Positions 54,894-64,000 of a DNA stretch of 64,000 bases are shown here, piece after piece. Source of the DNA: Nitrosospira sp. Nl5 (lineage in GTDB: Bacteria > Pseudomonadota > Gammaproteobacteria > Burkholderiales > Nitrosomonadaceae); assembly GCF_900102495.1 (NCBI RefSeq), contig NZ_FMVQ01000015.1, positions 1 to 64,000 on the forward strand, given 5' to 3'. The translations under genes were made by a program, and so were the position numbers. The notes under the pieces were generated by a model that was not told where the DNA came from, did no database searches, and saw only the letters and a list, made by a program, of their open reading frames with translations. The first letter of the stretch is position 1, and every line of letters starts with the position of its first letter.

Positions 54894-57800
54894 CTACGCC
54901 TCCACTTGATCAGGTCCTTTCAGGCAATGACTAATCCACCGCGTAGTCAGTTTCTCCTGGACACTGTTCTGGCGTAAACGCGAAGCCAACCCGCCGAAAT
55001 CCACCTGATCAAGCGGCTGATCCTGATTGAAGCAGGAAAATACATACGTTATCTCTCCGGTTTTCGGATCTTTGTGAGGTTGCAGGCACTGGGCGCAGAT
55101 TTCTTTCATCATGCATTGCATCGGCGAATTGATGGAGCCGATGGCGAAGTGATCCGTCTTCAGATAAGGCTGAAGCTTGTTATGCCGCGCGGCGCCCACT
55201 GCCGCCATCATGCGATCGGAGCCGATGGCGATGATACGATCGGCATCCGCTAGTGGAATCTTCTGGGGACCCAGCGCACCGCTGCCATAAGCTGCCATCG
55301 CTTCCACGATGTTGCCGACGTAACTGAAGTCGCCCGGCCGGGAAGGTTTGAAACCAGGGGATTCGTCGCAGCACCACACCACGACATCCGCCGCCGCTTC
55401 GATTTCCGCTACCTTATAGCGATCAATCAATTTCTTGTACCCGGCAAAATATAGAATTTTCGAACCGGCGGCCCGTGCTGCCGCGCCAATGGAAAACAAC
55501 ACCGCATTGCCCAGCCCCCCGCCTACCAGCACGACGGTTTCACCTGGCAAGATCTCTGTCGGGGTACCGGTGGGGCCCATCAGCACTACTGGATCGCCAG
55601 GATTCAGCTTGGCGCATAAATCCGCCGATCCACCCATTTCCAGGGCAATCAGCGAGACCAGGCCGCGTGGAACATCAACCGAGGCTCCCGTAAGGGCGAT
55701 GCCTTCCATCGCCAATTTCGTATCGCCCGCGGTAGTGGCAAGGGTTGCAAAGTTCTGGAAGCGGTAGAACTGCCCGGGATGAAAGCGTTCCACCGCCATG
55801 GGGGCATGCACCACTACCTCAATAATATTGGGAGTGAGCCGCTCGACTTTATACACAGTGGCCCGTAACTGTCCGTTGATTTCGGAAAAAAACAGCGCGG
55901 CTGGTTTCGTGGATGCGGGCGCTACGCGCCCGAGCATCCGGCTGACCACCGGATAACCCTGTTTGGCGCTGGACATGGCTTTTACCACATTGCCCGAATA
56001 AGACGGATGCAGGTCACCGAAGAAGCTGATGAAGCGCCCATCCTCGCAACGGCTCAAGAGCACCATGGAGGTTTCCGGCTTGGGATTTGCGCGTGGCGGG
56101 CTGACTGGATCGCCGTTTTCGTCGCAAGCCGCGAAATAACGCCCATTCAGTTTGAAATTCTTATCGTCTTCTCTGGCGAGCACCGTATTCGGCTGCGTTC
56201 CCGCCGCAACCAGAACGGCGCCGGCCGGTAACTCGGCTTCTCCGGTTTTTTGCCACGACCCCGTTTCATCCAGGACTTGAACCGCGAACTGGACAGAACT
56301 CGCGTGGCCCCACTTATCCGTTTTCACCCACACCGGCGTTAGTCCTTCGGCAAACAGGATGCCCTCCTCGAGGGCTTTTTCGACCTCCTCGTGGTTGAGT
56401 GTATAAGAAGGGCTGTCGATGAGCCGCTTCCGGTAAGCGATGGTCGCCCCCCCCCATGATTGAAGCAGCTCCAGTATGCGCGGCGCTCTCCCTTCCCTTT
56501 CCGCTTCCTTGCGCTCTGCGCGGATAGCCCGGGCGTGACTGAGAAATTCCTCGGCAATCTCCCGCTCCTCCTCATCCCACGCGCCGCGGATGGCCGTTTC
56601 GCCCTGGACAGCTGTGAGAATTTCATAACGGCGAAGAAATTTATCGACCTGCACCGGGTAGTAAGCAAGCGCTTCGGTTGCCGTATCAATGGCAGTCAGG
56701 CCTCCGCCGATCACCACCACGGGCAGCCGTAACTGCATATTGGCCACGGAATTCATCTGCGCCGCACCGGATAATTGCAGCGCCATCAGGAAATCGGATG
56801 CGGCGCGAACACCTCGCGCCAAACCATTCGGCATATCAAGCACAGTGGGACGTCCGGCACCCGCGGCAAGCGCGACATGATCGAACCCCATGGCCAAAGC
56901 ATCGTCAGCGGTCAACGTGCCGCCGAAGCGGACGCCGCCGAAAAGTGCAAACTCTTCCCGCCGTTCCAGAAGCAATCGCAGCAATTTAAGGAAATTTTTA
57001 TTCCAGCGCACAGTAATGCCATATTCCGCGACGCCGCCAAAACCCGCCGGCATGCGCTCATCCAGATTCTCATCAAGCTCGCCCGCATCCTGGATAGCCC
57101 TGAACGGAACATGTTCTCCCTGCTGATTCACTCCGCAAATATCGGGCGCTAAAGGCTCAATCTTGAGGCCGTCGATTCCCACTACCGTATGGCCGTCGTT
57201 CATTAAATGGTGTGCCAGGGTATATCCCGCGGGCCCCATACCCACTACCAGCACCTTCTTGCCTGTCGGCGGCTTCGGCACCGGCCGGTGCAGGTCCAGT
57301 GGATTCCATCGGGTAAGAAGGCTGTAAATTTCAAAACCCCAGGGCAATTCGAGTACATCCTTGAGCGTGCGTGTTTCGGCCTGCGGGATATCGACCGGCT
57401 CCTGCTTCTGGTAAATGCAGGATTTCATGCAATCGTTACAAATGCGGTGGCCGGTACCGGCGCACATCGGATTGTCCAGCACGATCATTGCCAGACTGCC
57501 GACAGCTACTCCTTGCGTCTTGAGCTTATGAAACTCGGAAATGCGCTCTTCCAGTGGGCAACCGGTGAGGAGAACGCCCAATTGGCTCTTTTTGAAAGAT
57601 GGCGTCTCTCCAGCGGTCTTTGGCTTTTCCTTTAGCCCTTTCGAGCATGAATCCTTCCCTTGCTCATGGCACCAGATACAGTAATTCGCCTCATCCAGGG
57701 CGCCTACCAGATCGGTCCCCGGATCCGTGAGCGCAAAACCTTCCCGGCGGCGTATATGATGAAGCCGGTGAACAGTGTAACCGGCGGCATGGTCAACATC

Positions 57801-58478
57801 TGTCGACAAGAGATGCAGATAATCGAGCTTGGCGGGCGCCTTGAACAATACCCCGTCCCGGGTGCGCTCCCGCCCTAGGGGTGTTTTCAGCGCCCAGGCC
57901 GCATAGAGCAAAGCCATCCCGAGCCGTTCCTCGTTCGCGTTCTCATCCAGCAGCCACTCTGTAACTGCGGTTGCAAAGGCCAGTTCGGAGAAAGGCACTC
58001 CGAATGCCGCAGCCAGTTTCTCTTCCAGTGCAGTCCCATCCACTGCGGCAGCTTCTGCCTCGCTCACCTTATTCATCGCCCGGCGCTGCACGAACTGTCT
58101 TTTGCATGAATAAAGCGGCGCCAGCTCGTGATGGCGTGCGGCGAGAGCACCGACTTCTTTTTCAATGCCGAACAACCTGGCAATAAAATCTTCCATCCAC
58201 GGAGCAACTTCAATCAGCAGAGCTGATTCAGCTTTGCGATCCAGGCTATCAGGATAGGCACGGGCGTGATCCAGGCGGGCGCGCAGTCCGACTTCTCCTT
58301 GTCGCAGAAAATCGAGAAATGCCTGATCCAGCCTTATCAGCCCCTCACGGCGATAGAGATCGGCAAAAGCGATGTCGAATCCAAGGATGGGAGAAACCGG
58401 GGCAGTTGCCGGGATGGAATGAAGCGCCGATTGTAAACTTGTCATGGTTAGATTATCGATAGTATGAACATGCATCAA
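54894..58478 (-). CDS. GltD-like / PyrK-like fused flavoprotein oxidoreductase
   Basis: A 1194-residue multi-domain protein. Residues 1-260 are a helical domain I do not recognise. Cys clusters CIWCHEQGKDSC (267-278) and CAGTGHRICNDCMKSC (339-354) fit the 4Fe-4S N-terminus of GltD-type proteins. Two Rossmann motifs follow (VVGMGPAGYTLAH, 412-424; VVIGGGLTAIDTATEAL) in a FAD/NADPH domain. After about 890 comes a PyrK/ferredoxin-reductase-like part (RFHPGQFYRFQNF, VVLVGGGLGNAVLF), ending in a PyrK-type 2Fe-2S Cys set (1122, 1128, 1131, 1149). It likely moves electrons between pyridine nucleotides and FeS/flavin centres. Start uncertain (58478 or 58445, neither with a ribosome site). Confidence 0.75.
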   Translation of the reverse strand: MMHVHTIDNLTMTSLQSALHSIPATAPVSPILGFDIAFADLYRREGLIRLDQAFLDFLRQGEVGLRARLDHARAYPDSLDRKAESALLIEVAPWMEDFIARLFGIEKEVGALAARHHELAPLYSCKRQFVQRRAMNKVSEAEAAAVDGTALEEKLAAAFGVPFSELAFATAVTEWLLDENANEERLGMALLYAAWALKTPLGRERTRDGVLFKAPAKLDYLHLLSTDVDHAAGYTVHRLHHIRRREGFALTDPGTDLVGALDEANYCIWCHEQGKDSCSKGLKEKPKTAGETPSFKKSQLGVLLTGCPLEERISEFHKLKTQGVAVGSLAMIVLDNPMCAGTGHRICNDCMKSCIYQKQEPVDIPQAETRTLKDVLELPWGFEIYSLLTRWNPLDLHRPVPKPPTGKKVLVVGMGPAGYTLAHHLMNDGHTVVGIDGLKIEPLAPDICGVNQQGEHVPFRAIQDAGELDENLDERMPAGFGGVAEYGITVRWNKNFLKLLRLLLERREEFALFGGVRFGGTLTADDALAMGFDHVALAAGAGRPTVLDMPNGLARGVRAASDFLMALQLSGAAQMNSVANMQLRLPVVVIGGGLTAIDTATEALAYYPVQVDKFLRRYEILTAVQGETAIRGAWDEEEREIAEEFLSHARAIRAERKEAEREGRAPRILELLQSWGGATIAYRKRLIDSPSYTLNHEEVEKALEEGILFAEGLTPVWVKTDKWGHASSVQFAVQVLDETGSWQKTGEAELPAGAVLVAAGTQPNTVLAREDDKNFKLNGRYFAACDENGDPVSPPRANPKPETSMVLLSRCEDGRFISFFGDLHPSYSGNVVKAMSSAKQGYPVVSRMLGRVAPASTKPAALFFSEINGQLRATVYKVERLTPNIIEVVVHAPMAVERFHPGQFYRFQNFATLATTAGDTKLAMEGIALTGASVDVPRGLVSLIALEMGGSADLCAKLNPGDPVVLMGPTGTPTEILPGETVVLVGGGLGNAVLFSIGAAARAAGSKILYFAGYKKLIDRYKVAEIEAAADVVVWCCDESPGFKPSRPGDFSYVGNIVEAMAAYGSGALGPQKIPLADADRIIAIGSDRMMAAVGAARHNKLQPYLKTDHFAIGSINSPMQCMMKEICAQCLQPHKDPKTGEITYVFSCFNQDQPLDQVDFGGLASRLRQNSVQEKLTTRWISHCLKGPDQVEA

Positions 58479-58571
58479 AAAAGAAAGAACGAGGAAAATT
58501 ACCGCTATTTCTTATTAGAGCGTAACTGTCGCGAAAGTTTATACCCCTATTCAATTTAGGTTTTTCCCCGC

Positions 58572-58600
58572 TAAAAAATAATAAAAGCGGCAAAGCCGCC
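58572..58600 (-). terminator. Rho-independent terminator of the cys cluster
   Basis: Minus strand: GCGGC (58599-58595), TTT loop, GCCGC (58591-58587), then TTTTATTATTTTTT. It lies about 87 bp downstream of the cysN stop at 58687 and fits the end of the cysIHDN transcript. Confidence 0.8.
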
Positions 58601-58686
58601 CTCTCCACCACATCCACCTTGTCGCTTCCAACCGGCTTTGTCCCGAATCACCAGAAGATGAGTGAAAATTGCCGGATTAAGCCGGG

Positions 58687-59973
58687 TTAACCAAGTGCCG
58701 GACAGATCATGCCTGCGGCAATGGTATTGTTATTGACTTCATCAATGACAATAAAGCTCCCCGTTGCATGATTGTGCTGATATTGGTCGCACACCAGCGG
58801 CTGCTGCATTTTCAGCGCCACTAGACCGATGTCGTTCATTTTCAGCGTATCCGCCGCTTCATGATTGAGTGTATTAATGTCCACACGACAGTCTATCCGC
58901 GACACCAGCGCCTTTACGACCCGGGTAGTGTGTTTGACGAGGTATTTTCGCCGGGGATCGAGACTCTGCTCCGACAACCAGCATAGCATCGCCTCAAACT
59001 CCTTCGTGACGCGCGGCGCTTCCCCATCGGTTTTTACCAGCATATCGCCACGGGAAATATCCAGATGGTCTTCAATTGTCAGTGTTACGGACTGGGGCGC
59101 GACCGCCCGCTCGACGGAGCCATCATAAGTAACGATTTCCTTGATACGGGAAGTCAGTCCGGAGGGCAAAATCTTCACCGGATCACCGACGCTGATGAAA
59201 CCCGACTCGATGCGCCCCATGTAGCCACGAAAATCGTGCAATTCCTCGATTTGCGGGCGGCACACCAATTGCACCGGAAACCGGAAATCTTCGAGATTGA
59301 TATCATGGTCGATGGGAACGCTCTCCAGGAAGTCCATCAGTGTCGTGCCCTCGTACCAGCCGAGCTTGGTTCCCCGCTCAACCACCATATCCCCGTTCAA
59401 GGCAGACATTGGAATATAGACGATATTGCTCAGCTTGAGTCCTTCGGCAAAAGCGGCGAAGTCCTTACAGATCTGTTCGAATACCTCGCGCGAATAGCCT
59501 ACCAGGTCCATCTTGTTGACCGCCACCACCAGATGAGGAATCCCTACCAGGCTGGCCAGGTAAGCATGACGACGCGATTGGGTGAGCATTCCCTTGCGTG
59601 CGTCAATCAGGATGATGGCTAAATTAGCGGTGGAAGCTCCCGTTACCATGTTACGGGTATATTGTTCATGACCGGGGGTATCGGCGATGATAAATTTACG
59701 CTTGGGCGTGGCAAAATAGCGATAGGCTACATCAATGGTGATACCCTGCTCACGCTCCGCCTGCAGCCCGTCAGTGAGTAGTGACAGATCGACGCCTTCC
59801 ATTCCACGCCTGCGCGTAGTGTGGGTAATGGCGCTCAACTGGTCCTCAAAAATGGACTTTGAGTCGTGCAGCAAGCGTCCGATCAATGTACTCTTCCCAT
59901 CGTCCACACTACCGGCGGTGATAAAACGCAACAGCTCTGCGTGGTCAAACGAAATACTCTCAACAGCTGACAT
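58687..59973 (-). CDS. cysN: Sulfate adenylyltransferase, large GTPase subunit
   Basis: With CysD makes adenylylsulfate (APS) from sulfate and ATP, driven by GTP hydrolysis. The 428-residue protein has the translation-factor GTPase motifs GSVDDGKSTLIGRLLHDS (P-loop), QGITIDVAYRYF, DTPGHEQY and NKMDL, followed by two beta-barrel domains. There is no APS kinase (CysC) extension. ATG 59973 (MSAVESISFDHAE) has AAGGG about 5 nt upstream; the open frame to 60024 is not supported. Last gene of cysI-cysH-cysD-cysN, 175 bp after cysD, with a terminator behind it. Confidence 0.96.
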   Translation of the reverse strand: MSAVESISFDHAELLRFITAGSVDDGKSTLIGRLLHDSKSIFEDQLSAITHTTRRRGMEGVDLSLLTDGLQAEREQGITIDVAYRYFATPKRKFIIADTPGHEQYTRNMVTGASTANLAIILIDARKGMLTQSRRHAYLASLVGIPHLVVAVNKMDLVGYSREVFEQICKDFAAFAEGLKLSNIVYIPMSALNGDMVVERGTKLGWYEGTTLMDFLESVPIDHDINLEDFRFPVQLVCRPQIEELHDFRGYMGRIESGFISVGDPVKILPSGLTSRIKEIVTYDGSVERAVAPQSVTLTIEDHLDISRGDMLVKTDGEAPRVTKEFEAMLCWLSEQSLDPRRKYLVKHTTRVVKALVSRIDCRVDINTLNHEAADTLKMNDIGLVALKMQQPLVCDQYQHNHATGSFIVIDEVNNNTIAAGMICPALG

Positions 59974-60148
59974 TACGACCCTTCTGAAAATTTTTTGGCG
60001 CGGACCTTCCTGTTCTTTTGCCACTTTATAAGTTCAAAACCCCACTGGTAGAAGCACGAAGGAAATTCGGAATACGTATGCGGCGAATATAAAAGAGACA
60101 ATTCCCGAGCAATGCCGTACCCCGATTGCTTTAATTTATAAAGATATT

Positions 60149-61132
60149 TCAGAAATACCCTTCTTTCTTGCGCAGCTCCATGGATGCCTCCGAAGTCTGA
60201 TCATCCATGCGCGTCGCCCCGCGTTCGGTGATTCGTGTAATCGCGGTTTCGGCAATGATTTCGCCGATACCGAGCGCAGTGGATTCCACCGGACAGGTGC
60301 AACTCATATCTCCCACCGTACGGAAGCGCACCATCAGATTTTCCGCTTTCTCTCCGTCCTTGGGTTGTACGAGGCGGGATACCGGTAATAGACCGTTACC
60401 ACGTCTGATGACATCGCGGGTATGGGCGAAATAGATACGGGGCACCTCCAGCTCCTCGCGGGCAATGTATTCCCAAACATCGAGTTCAGTCCAGTTGCTG
60501 ATGGGGAAAACACGGATATTTTCTCCTGGATGGACGCGGGTATTGTAGATATCCCATAATTCGGGGCGCTGGTTCTTTGGATCCCACTGACCGAATTCAT
60601 CGCGGAACGAAAATATGCGCTCCTTGGCCCGGGCTTTTTCTTCGTCACGGCGCGCCCCGCCGATGCAGGCATCGAAATGAAATTCAGCGATAGCATCCAG
60701 CAGCGTCACCGACTGAAACGCATTGCGGCTCTGATTTTCGGAACGCAGCACCACTCTTCCCTGCCGGATGGAGTCTTCCATGCTGCGCACGATCAAGCGC
60801 TCACCCAGTTCCCTGGCACGGAGGTCACGGAACTCGATCACCTCGGGAAAATTATGGCCGGTGTCGATATGCAGCAACGGAAACGGAAAACGCCCCGGAC
60901 GGAAAGCTTTTTCCGCCAGCCGCAGCAGCACGATCGAGTCCTTTCCACCGGAAAACAGTAGAGCTGGATTGGTGCACTCTGCCGCCACCTCTCGCAGGAT
61001 ATGGATGGCCTCGCTTTCCAGCGCATCCAGATGGCCCAATTGCCTCGCGACATAACGTTTAGTGGCTACGGGCTCACTTGCCGCCATTTCTAAACTCTCA
61101 ACAGAAGAAACAAATTCTTGTACATCGCTCAT
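60149..61132 (-). CDS. cysD: Sulfate adenylyltransferase, small subunit
   Basis: Catalytic ATP-sulfurylase subunit (PP-loop ATPase) of 327 residues with LLFSGGKDSIVLLRLAEKAF, LLHIDTGHNFPEV, DACIGGARRDEEKARAKERI, NIRVFPISNWTELDVW, GDMSCTCPVES and the usual C-terminal MELRKKEGYF. ATG 61132 (MSDVQEFVSSVES) gives a normal N-terminus, with AGGA upstream. The frame stays open 82 codons further through the end of cysH, which is only an artefact. 35 bp after cysH. Confidence 0.96.
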   Translation of the reverse strand: MSDVQEFVSSVESLEMAASEPVATKRYVARQLGHLDALESEAIHILREVAAECTNPALLFSGGKDSIVLLRLAEKAFRPGRFPFPLLHIDTGHNFPEVIEFRDLRARELGERLIVRSMEDSIRQGRVVLRSENQSRNAFQSVTLLDAIAEFHFDACIGGARRDEEKARAKERIFSFRDEFGQWDPKNQRPELWDIYNTRVHPGENIRVFPISNWTELDVWEYIAREELEVPRIYFAHTRDVIRRGNGLLPVSRLVQPKDGEKAENLMVRFRTVGDMSCTCPVESTALGIGEIIAETAITRITERGATRMDDQTSEASMELRKKEGYF

Positions 61133-61167
61133 ATAATCCAATCCTGAATCGGTCAGCCCTTCAGTTT

Positions 61168-61959
61168 TCACGGCGCACCGGACTTGCTCCGAATCCGGCC
61201 ATGCCCTTTCTCTTCCGGATTTCGGCTCTGGCCCGAAATAGCCAACTCCGCCACGGAAACGGACGCCGCCGTGCCGTTCCGCTTGCCGGAATGCAAGCCG
61301 CATTCCTTGATTTCGGGATTTTCCCACCACCACCGGCCTGCACGAACGTCCTCGCCGGGAGTAATGGCACGGGTGCATGGGGCGCAGCCTATGCTTGTGT
61401 AACCTTTATCATGCAACGCGTTATACGGCACATCGAATTGTTTGAGATACGCCCACACATCGGCCAGGCGCCAGTCCAACAGGGGACTGATTTTTTGCAA
61501 ACCGTTGTCGGCATCAAACTCCGATTCAGCCAGATTCTTTCTGGTCGGTGCCTGATCGCGGCGCAGGCCGGTGATCCACGCGCGCTTCCCGCGCAAAGCA
61601 CGTTTTAGTGGTTCCACTTTTCGGATATGGCAGCATGTTTTGCGCAACTCGACGCTGTCATAGAACCCGTTGGGGCCGTTCTGGGCAACGTATGCTTCCA
61701 CCGCGGCGGGCTCGGGAAAATATACTGGAACACGAATGCCATAGCGCTCCGCCACTTCCCTCATCAGGCTATAGGTTTCTTCCGGCAGGCGGCCGGTATC
61801 CAGCGTAAACATTTCAATCCCTGGATAGTGCCGCGCAATGATATCCGTCAAGACCATATCCTCCGCGCCGAAACTATTGGCGAAGACCACAGGGGCATAC
61901 TCTGCCTGGACCGTATCCAGCAATGTCCGCATCGTGGCAATTTTGTGATCCAGGGTCAT
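61168..61959 (-). CDS. cysH: Adenylylsulfate (APS) reductase, thioredoxin-dependent
   Basis: Reduces APS to sulfite. The 263-residue protein has the PP-loop-type core (FANSFGAEDMVLTDII, FTLDTGRLPEETY) and both iron-sulfur Cys pairs of the APS-specific type (KTCCHIRKVEPL and SIGCAPCTR), plus the C-terminal ECGLH nucleophile. The CC...CxxC set argues for APS rather than PAPS as substrate, in keeping with the absence of cysC here. It starts 57 bp after cysI. The tail beyond ECGLH (about 38 residues) is longer than usual and basic. Confidence 0.94.
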   Translation of the reverse strand: MTLDHKIATMRTLLDTVQAEYAPVVFANSFGAEDMVLTDIIARHYPGIEMFTLDTGRLPEETYSLMREVAERYGIRVPVYFPEPAAVEAYVAQNGPNGFYDSVELRKTCCHIRKVEPLKRALRGKRAWITGLRRDQAPTRKNLAESEFDADNGLQKISPLLDWRLADVWAYLKQFDVPYNALHDKGYTSIGCAPCTRAITPGEDVRAGRWWWENPEIKECGLHSGKRNGTAASVSVAELAISGQSRNPEEKGHGRIRSKSGAP

Positions 61960-62016
61960 ATTTGGCGTTTCAGGTAATGGACATCTTCAAGATATAGATA
62001 TAGGCATAAAAATTTA

Positions 62017-64000
62017 TTACAACAGGGCCGATGACTGTGCTCGTTGCAACGGTGGCGATTTGGCTGAAGCTGCCAGCGGCAATGCACCCGCCAGATCAAG
62101 CTGGCGATCGAAACCAAGGCAGAATTCCGCAGCCTCCATTGTCCACGCATCCAGTTCGGAGAACCATTCCGTCAGCCGCGCATCATTCAACTCTTCGGCC
62201 GGACGGGCGAAATCCTCCGCGAACTTGGCCAGCTGCCTGGATAAACGCGGTTTGGTGGGCAGAACCCGGCGCAATTCCTCCGCCTGCTTCGTCAAATCAT
62301 CGTGCTTCTGGCCACTGAGCAATTCAGTCACTCCTTGACCGATCAATCGGGCGATCTCCTCCGCACACTTGACTGAATCTTCAAATTTTCGTTGAAACTT
62401 CAGCGCATCACGATAATTGCGCTCATGAGCTGCTTCAAAAAAACTTGAACCGATTTTCACCTGACTCACGCCTGCGCACTCGCCCCCGCCTAATTGCAGC
62501 ACTTTGAAATCCGCGTCCTTGCCATGGTCGCGCAAGACCGATTCCAGCTCTTCCGGTTTTACCTCCCCCAGGTCCGCTAGGAGATCGGCGAGATAAACCT
62601 TGCCTACCCGCCGCGTCCAGGAAAAGAACGTCTCACCTGCCTCCTTGTTAGACGCATAATCCGACTTCACCCTTTCGACCGCTGCCTCAATGCGTGCCGC
62701 CGGTATCGATGGGCCTTTAATCGCCAGCGCTCCGCGCGCCATTCCATTGCCGCCAAAGTACATCTGGTAATGCGGCACCAGCTTGCCGTGCATGCGCTTA
62801 CCCTCGCCGTAGATGCCGATGTCGCCCATTTCGGGCTGGGCACAGCCGTTGTGGCATCCGGAAACCCGAATTTTCAGATCATGTGCACCACCGCTTAGTT
62901 TCGGTCCGACGATCGTGCTTGAAGTTATCCCCAAGCGGCAGGTCGATGTGCCGGGACAAGCCACCACATCATCACCGGCCTGGGGCTCACCCAGGCCTAA
63001 TGCAGCCAAAGCCGCACGCAACGGACCGATTTTTGTTTCCGTCACATTTGCCAGGAACATATTCTGATCCTGGGTCACACGAATTTCATGCAACGCATGA
63101 GTCTCGGATATCCGGGCAAGGCCGCGCAATTGCTCCACGTTCAAGTTGCCCATCGGCACACTCACCGGAAACACGTAATGCCCCGGCTGTTTCTGCGCAA
63201 ACACGTGGCGGGGTGCGCCAATACCGGGAGCTTCACCATCGAGGCCGGCGCTCCATTCTCCCTTCGGGTAATCCTGGGTTGCCAATGCTGCTTTGGTGCG
63301 GACCAACTCCTCGCGATACTTCTCGATAAAACCTTCCGGTCCAAATTTATCAACCAGGAACTTGATCCTCGCTTTGGCGCGCTTAATACGGTCGGAATAG
63401 CGGTTGTGTAATGAAATGACAGCCTCCATGACAAGCAGCAAGTCTTTTTCCTCAATGAATTCCTCAATGACAATCGCTTCATGGGGCTTATGTCCGAGAC
63501 CACCTCCGGCCAGGACCTTAAAACCAAAGTCTGCGCCGTTTCGCACCGCGACGATTCCCATATCGTGCATCATGCCTTGGGCACAATCAGACTCGCATGC
63601 GGAAAAACTGATCTTGAATTTGCGTGGCATTTGCTGAGTCAGCGGATTTCGCAGAAAATGCTGAACCGCACCGTCGAGATGCTTTGTCACGTCGACATGC
63701 TGACGAGGACAAATGCCAGACAGCGGACACGCTGTAACATTGCGTATGGTATTGCCACAAGCCTCGCGAGTCGTCAATCCAACTGTGGCCAAATGGCGAA
63801 GCACCTCCGGCGTATGCTCGAGCGGAACGTAGTGCATCTGAATATCCTGGCGTGTGGTGATATGCACGACATCATGGCGCGCATATTTCTCCAGCATATC
63901 GGCGATCGCATTCAGTTGCGGTCCGCTGACGCGTCCTCCCGGAAGCTTGATGCGTACCATATTGACGCCTTCCTGACGCTGACCATAGATACCCATTTGC
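62017..64000 (-). CDS. cysI: Assimilatory sulfite reductase / nitrite-sulfite reductase hemoprotein, 5' end outside the window
   Basis: Siroheme/4Fe-4S enzyme reducing sulfite to sulfide. At least 660 residues are visible and the frame runs off the right edge: QMGIYGQRQEGVNMVRI is an internal segment of the family, so the ATG at 63996 is not the start. Two ferredoxin-like half repeats are seen (TACPLSGICPRQHVD, CESDCAQGMMHD; CPGTSTCRLG, SGCHNGCAQPEMGD), the latter giving the Cys ligands of the 4Fe-4S/siroheme site. The C-terminal 150 residues extend beyond the core. No cysJ is in the window. First visible gene of cysIHDN. Confidence 0.92.
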   Translation of the reverse strand, partial: QMGIYGQRQEGVNMVRIKLPGGRVSGPQLNAIADMLEKYARHDVVHITTRQDIQMHYVPLEHTPEVLRHLATVGLTTREACGNTIRNVTACPLSGICPRQHVDVTKHLDGAVQHFLRNPLTQQMPRKFKISFSACESDCAQGMMHDMGIVAVRNGADFGFKVLAGGGLGHKPHEAIVIEEFIEEKDLLLVMEAVISLHNRYSDRIKRAKARIKFLVDKFGPEGFIEKYREELVRTKAALATQDYPKGEWSAGLDGEAPGIGAPRHVFAQKQPGHYVFPVSVPMGNLNVEQLRGLARISETHALHEIRVTQDQNMFLANVTETKIGPLRAALAALGLGEPQAGDDVVACPGTSTCRLGITSSTIVGPKLSGGAHDLKIRVSGCHNGCAQPEMGDIGIYGEGKRMHGKLVPHYQMYFGGNGMARGALAIKGPSIPAARIEAAVERVKSDYASNKEAGETFFSWTRRVGKVYLADLLADLGEVKPEELESVLRDHGKDADFKVLQLGGGECAGVSQVKIGSSFFEAAHERNYRDALKFQRKFEDSVKCAEEIARLIGQGVTELLSGQKHDDLTKQAEELRRVLPTKPRLSRQLAKFAEDFARPAEELNDARLTEWFSELDAWTMEAAEFCLGFDRQLDLAGALPLAASAKSPPLQRAQSSALL

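Noticed and set aside
61133-61378. N-terminal extension of cysD into cysH
   Set aside because: The extra 82 codons are the wrong frame of the cysH 3' end; ATG 61132 gives the normal CysD start.
1-64000. tRNA, rRNA, CRISPR arrays, riboswitches, prophage
   Set aside because: I looked for cloverleaf-type arms, regular spaced repeats, ribosomal RNA segments and phage genes and found none I could support; weak tRNAs could be missed without a covariance search.

Overview
The window (64 kb, both ends cut inside genes) reads as a chromosomal segment of a betaproteobacterium, most likely a Nitrosomonadales ammonia oxidiser of the Nitrosospira/Nitrosomonas type. This is inferred from the protein sequences (SmbP-like metal-binding protein, PEP-CTERM protein, assimilatory sulfate genes, betaproteobacterial alaA-hom-thrC order). 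I see no rRNA, tRNA, CRISPR array, prophage or intact insertion sequence.

Layout. 1-5.1 kb (minus strand): a partial unknown gene, bamC, dapA and clpB, the last behind a clear sigma-32 promoter. 5.4-9.7 kb (plus): nadC, then a tight three-gene unit of CPA2 antiporter, YbdK-like carboxylate-amine ligase and class I amidotransferase-fold hydrolase, preceded by a short coupled upstream ORF. 9.7-13.9 kb (minus): thrC, hom and alaA (threonine and alanine synthesis). 14-24.7 kb: signalling genes, namely a REC-EAL response regulator, a very large hybrid histidine kinase translationally coupled to a periplasmic-binding-type sensor protein, a histone-deacetylase-fold amidohydrolase and a LapD-like degenerate GGDEF/EAL receptor. 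24.9-28.1 kb: an unrecognised EF-hand membrane protein and class I fructose-bisphosphate aldolase.

28.1-37.4 kb is a stress-type accessory block, almost all on the minus strand: SmbP-like protein, PEBP-family protein, two Hsp20 chaperones, CBS-domain protein, BCAM0308-family zinc-ribbon protein, DUF2934-like protein, Kazal-domain secreted protein, coiled-coil periplasmic protein, erythromycin-esterase-family protein, phosphoribosyltransferase and alpha/beta hydrolase. The content resembles the low-oxygen-activated stress loci known from other Betaproteobacteria. 37.7-42.8 kb: an orphan LodA/GoxA-type quinoprotein oxidase gene next to a QseE/QseG/QseF-type two-component system. 43-49.2 kb: Cys-rich secreted protein, ArsC, YbaL-type K+/H+ antiporter, PEP-CTERM zincin-like protein, alanine dehydrogenase and dienelactone hydrolase.

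49.8-64 kb (minus): an unusual HMGL-like synthase with a C-terminal cupin domain; the three-subunit proton-translocating transhydrogenase (pntAA, pntAB, pntB); a 1.2k-residue GltD-PyrK-like flavoprotein; and the sulfate assimilation cluster cysI-cysH-cysD-cysN, with cysI running off the right edge. Transhydrogenase, the large flavoprotein and sulfite reduction together make this a redox/NADPH-centred region.

Two diverged copies of a ~145-bp MITE-like element (36.5 and 53.4 kb) both lie between co-directional genes, and a different ~115-bp inverted-repeat element lies at 45.9 kb. The most interesting unexplained items are the HMGL-cupin fusion, the orphan LodA, the antiporter-ligase-hydrolase unit, the EF-hand membrane protein and the GltD-PyrK fusion.
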